This document shows, piece after piece, positions 57,154 to 64,000 of a DNA stretch of 64,000 nt. A program made the translations under genes and the position numbers. Under the pieces are notes generated by a model. It was not told the DNA's origin, ran no database searches, and saw only the letters and a list, made by a program, of their open reading frames with translations. Positions within the stretch are counted from its first letter, which is position 1; every line of letters starts with the position of its first letter. Origin of the DNA: Glebionis coronaria (taxonomy: Eukaryota > Streptophyta > Magnoliopsida > Asterales > Asteraceae); contig JANFOE010002236.1 in the NCBI GenBank assembly GCA_025667525.1, positions 224,553-288,552 of the forward strand, read 5' to 3'.

Positions 57154-58400
57154 TTATCTGAGCAACTTAAGGAGTTTTCTGATAAAGGTTTTATTCGACC
57201 GAGCTCGTCGCCTTGGGGAGCTCCAGTCTTGTTCGTTAAGAAGAAGGATGGATCTTTTCGTATGTGCATTGATTATAGGGAACTGAATAAGTTTACAATT
57301 AAAAATCGATATCCTTTACCTAGGATTGATGATTTGTTTGATCAACTGCAAGGATCTAGTGTGTATTCTAAGATAGATTTGCGGTTAGGATATCACCAAC
57401 TTCGCGTCCGTGAAGAAGATATTCCTATAACTGTATTTAGAACTCGTTATGGACACTATGAATTTCAAGTAATGCCATTTGGGTTAACTAACGCACCTGC
57501 GGTTTTCATGGATTTAATGAATCGAGTGTGCAAGCCCTACTTGGATAAATTTGTGATTGTGTTTATTGACGATATTCTAATCTATTCTAAGAATGAAGAC
57601 GAGCATAGAGAACATTTAAGGATTGTTTTGAATTTGTTGAAGGATGAAAAGTTGTATGCTAAGTTTTCGAAGTGTGATTTCTGGTTAAATTCTGTGCAAT
57701 TTCTTGGTCATGTGATTAACAAAGATGGAATTCATGTTGATCCTGCAAAGGTTGAAGCTATTAAGAATTGGTCTGCACCGACAACGCCAACGGAAGTGCG
57801 ACAGTTCTTAGGATTGGCTGGCTATTATAGGCGATTCATTAAAGAATTTTCTTTGATAGCTAAACCCTTGACTAAGCTTACCCAGAAGAATAAACCTTTC
57901 GTTTGGGGAAGTGATGAAGATGGAGCATTTCAGACATTGAAGCAAAAATTTTGTAGTGCGCCAATTTTATCATTACCCGACGGGAGTGAAGATTTTGTAG
58001 TGTATTGTGATGCATCTCTTAGAGGCTATGGAGCTGTTTTGATGCAGAGAGAGAAAGTGATAGCTTATGCTTCTAGGCAATTAAGGAAGAGTGAGGAGAA
58101 TTATACTACTCATGATCTTGAGTTAGGAGCTGTAGGCTTTGCTCTTATGTTGTGGAGACATTATCTGTATGGCACCAAGTGTACGGTATTCACCGATCAC
58201 AAAAGCCTACAGTATATTATCGACCAGAAGGAATTGAACATGAGGCAACGAAGATGGATAGAGTTGTTAAGTGATTATGATTGTGATATAAAATATCACC
58301 CAGGAAAAGCCAATGTTGTTGCCGATGCGTTAAGTAGGAAAGATAGAGAGCCTATCAGGGTGCGTTCTCTAGTCTTGACCGTGCAAAATAATTTGCCTGA
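57154..58400 (+). pseudogene. Reverse transcriptase and RNase H of element F
   Basis: It is in frame with gag-protease after the TAG at 57151. RT motifs: [80 protein letters not shown] and the catalytic [19 protein letters not shown] (Asp pair at 57568-57573). The usual Ser in DLRSGYHQL is Leu. RNase [18 protein letters not shown] (Asp codon 58009-58011), [31 protein letters not shown] and VVADALSRK. All expected RNase H acidic residues are present. This is the best-preserved catalytic part of the element. Confidence 0.94.
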
Positions 58401-59372
58401 GCAAATTAGAAATGCGCAAATAGAAGCTTGTAAGAAGGAAAATTTTGTTAATGAAGGGTTCCGAGGAGAAGGAGATCCTTTAGAGGTTAGAGCTGATGGA
58501 GTAAAATGCTTAAGAGGTCGTATGTGGATACCTAAGTTTGGAGGCTTAAGAGACTTGATTATGTTAGAATCCCATAAATCTAAGTATTCCATTCTTCCGG
58601 GATCTGATAAGATGTACCATGATTTGAGGAAGTTGTACTGGTGGCCGAATATGAAAGCTGACATAGCTATGTATGTTCTTCAATGCTTGACTTGTGCTAG
58701 AGTCAAAGCTGAACATCAAAAGCCATCAGGACTACTTCAACAGCCAAAGATTCCTGAATGGAAATGGGAGCGAATTACGATGGACTTTATCACCAAGCTT
58801 CCTAGAACATCATCTGGAAACAACTCGATTTGGGTTATTGTCGACAGGCTGACCAAATCAGCACACTTCATTCCGGTTAAAGAGTAGTTCTCACTGGAGA
58901 AGCTGACTCGTATATACCTTGATAATGTTGTATGCAAGCATAGAGTGCCTGTATCGATCATTTCAGATCGAGATCCTAGATTCGCATCGAATTTTTGGAA
59001 ATCTCTCCAAAGATCTTTGGGAACGAATCTCGACATGAGCACTGCTTATCACCCCAGACTGATGGGCAGAGTAAAAGGACGATACAAACACTGGAAGATA
59101 TGTTGAGAGCTTGTGTGTTAGACTTTGGTAAGAATTGGGATAAACATTTGCCGTTAGCAGAGTTTTCGTATAACAATAGTTACCATTCTAGTATTAAGGC
59201 TGCACCATTTGAAGCTTTGTATGGTAGGAAGTGTAGATCTCCTGTATGTTGGAGTGAAGTTGGGGATACCCAGCTCACGGGACCGGAATTGATCCGGGAG
59301 ACTACGGAGATGATAGTTCAGATTAAGAATAGGTTGTTGACTGCCCGTAGTAGATAGAAAAGTTACGCGGAT
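58401..59372 (+). pseudogene. Integrase zinc-binding and catalytic core of element F
   Basis: Zinc-binding domain: [31 protein letters not shown]; the second His ligand, usual in HPG, is Leu (codon 58594-58596). Core: TMDFITKLP (Asp 58783-58785), [18 protein letters not shown], then a TAG at 58885-58887 where Gln is usual. [10 protein letters not shown] (Asp 58966-58968) follows. A one-base loss in a C run at 59052-59055 shifts the frame. In the shifted frame the text is [20 protein letters not shown], with Lys (59073-59075) at the site of the third catalytic residue, Glu. [20 protein letters not shown] follows, and a TAG at 59355-59357 at a usual Gln codon. Not functional. Confidence 0.93.
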
Positions 59373-59843
59373 GTGCGGCGGAAGCCAATGGAGTTTAAAG
59401 TGGGTGACCGAGTAATGTTGAAAGTATCGCCATGGAAAGGCGTTATAAGATTTGGAAAGCGAGGGAAATTGAATCCCCGTTATATTGGACCCTTTAAGAT
59501 TTTATCTAGAGTAGGTCCGGTGGCTTACAAACTAGAGTTACCCCCAGAACTTCATGGTGTTCACAACACATTCCATGTATCTAATCTGAAGAAATTTCTA
59601 GCAGTGAGTGATGAGAAAATTCCGTTAGGTAAGGTTCGAATAGATGGGAAGTTGCATTTTATCGAAGAGCCCGTAGAGGTTATGGACCGTGAGGTAAAGC
59701 AACTGAAACAAAGTCGGATACCTATTGTCAAGATCCGATGGAATTCAAAGCATGGACGGGAGTATACTTGGGAACGAGAGGATGAAATGTGGAAGAAATA
59801 TCCGCACCTCTTCGATTTCAATAAGAAACGGACATTCAAATGA
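59373..59843 (+). pseudogene. Integrase C-terminal part with chromodomain (element F)
   Basis: It continues the shifted frame after the TAG at 59355. [20 protein letters not shown] and [20 protein letters not shown] are the standard Ty3 integrase tail. [16 protein letters not shown] then leads into a chromodomain-like segment (about 59660-59815): [20 protein letters not shown] and [18 protein letters not shown], ending [11 protein letters not shown]. Only part of the aromatic cage is there (Trp in IRW and YTWE; no aromatic at the VEVMD position), as is normal for the Tekay type, called group II. Such domains are thought to steer integration into heterochromatin. The stop is TGA; the natural end of pol. 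Confidence 0.92.
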
Positions 59844-59869
59844 AATGGATCACGAGGACGTTGATCCCT

Positions 59870-59884
59870 TTTAGGAGGAAAAGC
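59870..59884 (+). other. Polypurine tract of element F
   Basis: TTAGGAGGAAAAGC lies immediately before the 3' LTR start TGTGACA, at the plus-strand primer position. Confidence 0.8.
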
Positions 59885-62800
59885 TGTGACAATCTAACAT
59901 TTTCAGGTAGTGAATTATTTTCTCGTATAATATTTTGAAACTTATTTTTGTGTTGGTTGACGAACTCACAATTTACGGATTTTAATTTGGGCTTACGTGC
60001 ATAATTTAGTGTCCTTTACGATTAAAACGGAAACCTTAGGATTACGTATTTACGTTTTTGAACTCCGTTTTTTATGAGACAATTTTTATTGGATTCGTTT
60101 AGTGACGTTGATTCATAATTTATAAAAACATTTTTTGTAAAATGACCCGAGGGCACGCAAACCGAGAAAACAAGAATCGAGGGATACCCGTAAACTAGTG
60201 AGATGGGACAAAATACCTTGTCCCACCCCACTAGCTTAAATGGGACGGCACATGACACCACATCTAAGGATGTGGCATCATGTTAAGTTACATAGTTACA
60301 AGTGTAACTAAGCTTACAACCTAAGCTTACTCTTTCCACTTCCACCAACACAAAACCATTAACCATCAACTAACTCATTTCCACCATTTCCATACATGCA
60401 AAACAACCTCAAATCCTCTAAAAAACTCTCACCCTTGCCGTCCACTTTTAAGCTACAAACACCCCTTTTGATCTTTTCTAGCCATGAAATACATGTTATC
60501 TAGCTCTATCATGGAGTTATCTTGAAGCCTTGATCATTTGGTGGCCATATTAACAACATTGGAGGTGATTTGCTTGTGTCCTAGGGCTGATTTCCCAACT
60601 ATTGTTCTTGGTGTTTGATGATCTTGGAGTTACTTGTGGTGTTCATCAAGTTCTTGTCTTCCAAAAACAAGAAATACACTTGGTTGGTAAAGAAGATCAT
60701 CCTCTCCATTTTCTCTTGTTATTTTTGTAAAGAACAAATGTATTTTCTTTATTATTGTATATGTATATGATTTATATATGATGATAAAAATGTTGTGTGG
60801 GGATCAAGTGTTGATAGATATGCTTAAAAAGGTTAATAACTATAAGAAATGAGGCGAAAATCATGATTATTTAGTTGGCTGTATAAAAACAGTATATAAC
60901 TAAAACTTGAACTGATAAATTTGCATGGTATGATCCATTTACAGTAATTACAAGATGTTATACACATGTGAGAGTTGGCCATGCAATGGAATCATTATAA
61001 TGAGTGAGATATGATCAAAACAAGATGAGAGTGCTAATCTGAATAAGCTGTTTTGTAGGGACTGTTAAGGCAAGATAAACTTAAAATGAGCAGTAGCTAT
61101 AGCTAAGTTAAATGTAGCACATAATATGAAGATCATGCCATCCAAAAATGAGCTTCTAATTCATTATAGAACTCTAGATATGATAAAAATGGTGAGCATG
61201 AAGATAAAAATCAGATTTTGAGAATTAATGTTTATTATTATTATATAAGCACTCAAATTTTATTTTATAAAATGTAAAATAAAAACACACTAACTTATGA
61301 AACTTATTTATATAAATATGTAAAAGTTTAATTAAATGGATAAATTATATAAATGGTAGTGGAATAATACTTATAAGTAATAAAAACTTCAAACTTGATT
61401 TTTACGACTTTTTCGGCTATTACCGTAAAATTAACGTTTTTCGCCAAATAAAACTTAGACGATCAAACCCGTCTAATGTAAAGTTTTTAAAACTCATATA
61501 CTGATATATAAGTAACTAATACAAGTAAAAACCGATAAAACCCGAACTATAGGACATACGGACATTAACGAGCTAACTAAGCATATTGGACTAATAATTG
61601 GACTAAATAAGTTAACCACTTATAAAAAGAACTTATTGGGCTTAACCCATTTGGGCCCAACATGTAAAGTATAGATACTGATAATATAGGTATAAAATGG
61701 ATTAAAACAAGTTAAAGAACTTATAATAAGCTTATTGGACTTAAAATAGGTAAATAGATAAAACTAGCAAACTAGTAAAAAGTTACCAAAACGTAAACAC
61801 TAAAATGAGTAAACAAGGATGTATAAACCCACTTGATCATCATCATATGTACAAAATCATCGTATGTATATTGTTATTTTGATAAAATTCATTGGACAAA
61901 AGTCTAAGACCGATTATTATTTATATAGGTTTCCGTGACCGAAGCACGCCCGTAGCCGATAATCCGCCTTTCATTATCAACGTGAGTTCATAGCCTCGCA
62001 CTCTTTTAAATGTTTTATAAAATGATTTGTAAACCCGCGAGGGAGATAACATGCTAGATTTTTATAAATATAGAACACAAGTAGTCCCGATGGTATGCTT
62101 AATGATATGGACCCGAATGATGCTATGACCCTATAAACGAGACAAAAAGGATTATTAGTAGTTAGGTTATGTTACTTAAAGTCCCATTAGCATGAATTGT
62201 GAACTACCGGGATTTGGTAGACGCTTATGCATTTGATAGTACTATTTGGGGACGATCACCCCAGTTCGCGCCTTGACGGTTGATCCCCGTCGTACCACAT
62301 TGATTGGTAAGCGAATTTATGTATGAGAAGATTCCATAGCGTGATTTTTGTGACGACACGCTAACTTAGATGGGCAAATTGTTTGTCGGGTTCGCGGCCC
62401 GCTGTTTCCATAGTAAGGTAACAATGTCATGCAGCTAGTAATAATCCTAATCCAAATAAAATGTATCCTATACGAAACGACAACGACGCTAATAACGATG
62501 ATAATATTACCTATTATGGTAATATTGAGACTACGGTCTCATGGATGGTTTAAGATGTATGCTTGATTTATATATTGCCTGACTAGCAATACGTGGACTT
62601 ACTTCCGATATTATACTTGTGTTCTGATTTTAACGATTGTTTTATATAAAGGTTTTTATTAAACTCTATGAATTCACTCGGCATTCGCTGATATGATTTT
62701 TGCATGTTTTTATCTCAGGTGCTTGAAGGTAATCCGGATGGAGATCGACTCTAATGGCCCACATAATATTAAAATGTTCATTCGATCTATGTTTTGTAAA

Positions 62801-62979
62801 CTTAATGACCTGTATAATTTGGGACCTGTTGTACACTTTAAAACTTTTTATCGAATGAATGTATGTTAAACCTTGTACAACCATTTTTATGTGTTGTCTA
62901 TGATTGGAGTTATTGTGCTATCCCGTAACACTCTGAAAGACCCTTCCGCTGTACCGATACGAAAAATGAGAGTGTTACA
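59885..62979 (+). repeat. 3' LTR of element F
   Basis: It aligns with 50674-53769 throughout. The first ~400 bp carry about a dozen differences; the next ~330 bp only two; the remainder about thirty. Confidence 0.95.
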
Positions 62980-62984
62980 GCATG

Positions 62985-64000
62985 TGTGTTATAACCAAAA
63001 TCGTTGACTAGTGGACTATACGTGGATCTTGAATACATACATTGCGTGAGTCACTTATAGAGATGTGGGTTATCACTTATCTCAAATTTATTGAAAACGG
63101 GTATAGAGAGTCCTTGTGGGGCAAACATTTGTTTCACGTGGGGCTTTTATTGGACATGTTTATTGGGCCACCTGCAATGAACTCCTTTTTGGTATAGGGC
63201 TGGCCGCATTGAATGGGCTTTCTATAGGATTGGGCTACGTGGTTACTCATGGACAAATTAATATGAAATATATCGGCAAATTTTTTTTAAAAAAAAAAAT
63301 TGTGTTTCATATACATTTTTCTTAATTGTCGTATATCCGGATTTGAATGTGACGAGACTAAGTGACAAAAAGACGAACAAAAGTGACGAGACAAAAGACG
63401 TGACCAAGTGAGAAGATTTATTTTGACGAGACCGAAGAAAAATAGGTATATTTTTAGTGACTACGGATTTTTGTTTTTGGATCGGGTATTAATTATTTGA
63501 AGTTGAAGACGGATTTTTCGAAGGCGTGTACTTATTTTATCTTCAGAGATAACTTGCTCGTGCTTTATCTTAGAATGAAGACTTGTTTATCTAGTTTCCG
63601 GTTTCAGGGTGGTTGGTTGATGACTCGGATAACTATCACTTAAAGGGGTTACATTGTTGTACTCAGTGTCACGCGCGTAGTCGACTTGGATAATTTCAAG
63701 AGGTGTTGTGCTTATAGACTTCTTCAGTTATGCATTGGGTACTTAGAGATTTCTCCACCGTTCTTCATTCAACAATTGTGCAAGCTTAAGTCACAAGATC
63801 GAAGGATTCTTATTCAGTTTCACGTTTGATGTATCCGGTTCATTCTATCAGTGGTCACTTCAAATTTCTTTCAAGTGGGTTGGTAAAGATGGCCATGGAC
63901 AGTTTATGAGTAGAGATTTTCGATCAACAGCTGATTCTCACCGAATATAATTAAGCTTATTTATTATTCTCTCGATATTTTCAGGTTCATGTGCTTACGA
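62985..64000 (+). other. Continuation of element E interior, no recognisable gene
   Basis: This directly continues the sequence broken at 50673 by element F. I recognise no domain; the open frame at 63116-63325 is short. Features are a T8A11-type palindromic run near 63281-63299 and a segment (63330-63440) with repeated GACGAGAC/GTGACGAG words. The partner LTR of E is not reached. Confidence 0.6.

Larger units (their letters stand above)
50674..62979 (+). mobile_element. Complete Tekay-type Ty3 chromovirus F
   Basis: The 12.3-kb element has LTRs of 3096 bp (50674-53769) and 3095 bp (59885-62979), TGTGACA...TGTTACA ends, and a perfect target duplication GCATG (50669-50673 and 62980-62984). 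The order is Met-type primer site, an extra acidic ORF, gag with three zinc knuckles, protease, RT, RNase H, integrase with chromodomain, then purine tract. The chromodomain and motif spelling place it in the Tekay (Del) lineage. I count roughly 45 differences between the LTRs by eye, so insertion was recent on the scale of this window. Four in-frame stops and one frameshift break gag-pol. Confidence 0.95.
48811..64000 (+). mobile_element. Small-LTR element E (copia-like ends), split by element F, runs past window
   Basis: A 262-bp LTR (48811-49072) is followed by a Met-type primer site and a 1.6-kb interior to 50673, then element F, then the interior continues at 62985 to the window end. No gag or pol is seen in the 2.6 kb visible, so the element is either non-autonomous or has coding sequence further right. 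The short LTR and ATTGATATCAGAGCC site are copia-like. A ladder of a 10-bp motif lies at 49485-49844. Confidence 0.7.

Overview
The window looks like a piece of a large, repeat-rich plant nuclear genome. I see no host gene, rRNA or tRNA. Almost all of it can be read as LTR retrotransposons inserted into one another. An Asteraceae origin (daisy, chrysanthemum or lettuce group) is my best guess. It rests on recall of similar ORFs from that family: the env-like ORF behind a SIRE/Maximus copia element, the Cys-rich ORF at 39683-41329, and the acidic ORF in front of a Tekay gag. No database was searched.

Layout, left to right. 1-4596 is AT-rich and unassigned; its right part lies inside a minus-strand element (G) whose 5' LTR is 4611-7460 with a Met-tRNA primer site. 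G abuts a decayed minus-strand Athila-type Ty3 element (A, 7461-15425), with gag, PR, RT, RNase H and IN remnants, an Asp-tRNA-type primer site and a 1.84-kb LTR. A's LTR joins the middle of the integrase of a Ty1/copia SIRE-like element (S, 15426-23271), which has pol, a broken env-like ORF, a polypurine tract and a 482-bp LTR. S sits in the 5' LTR of an old plus-strand chromovirus-like Ty3 element (C, 23272-30380). C's right end lies in a fragment (X, 30381-31468) of the LTR family used by the next element.

The right half holds a minus-strand Ty3 element (D, LTRs 31469-34469 and 45979-48810). Its reverse transcriptase is split by a complete 7.3-kb non-autonomous Athila-related element (B, 36116-43423, target duplication GGCAG). 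B carries one intact 548-codon ORF and no pol. D's 5' LTR is cut at 48810 by a small-LTR element (E, from 48811 to beyond the window). E is split by a complete 12.3-kb Tekay-type Ty3 element (F, 50674-62979, target duplication GCATG), the youngest-looking large insertion by eye. F has an intact extra acidic/coiled-coil ORF ahead of a gag-pol with several stops and one frameshift.

The nesting can be written G in A in S in C in X on the left, and F in E in D in X with B also in D on the right. It predicts what should flank the window on both sides. The most interesting signals are not classical genes. They are two regularly spaced 10-bp motif ladders (13867-14442 and 49485-49844), a chain of seven hairpins in a GC-rich island of D's LTR, an 80-bp block differing at one base between A and B, B's Cys-rich/acidic/hydrophobic ORF, F's pre-gag ORF, and a 1-kb inverted repeat of LTR sequence. 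All comparisons were made by eye.
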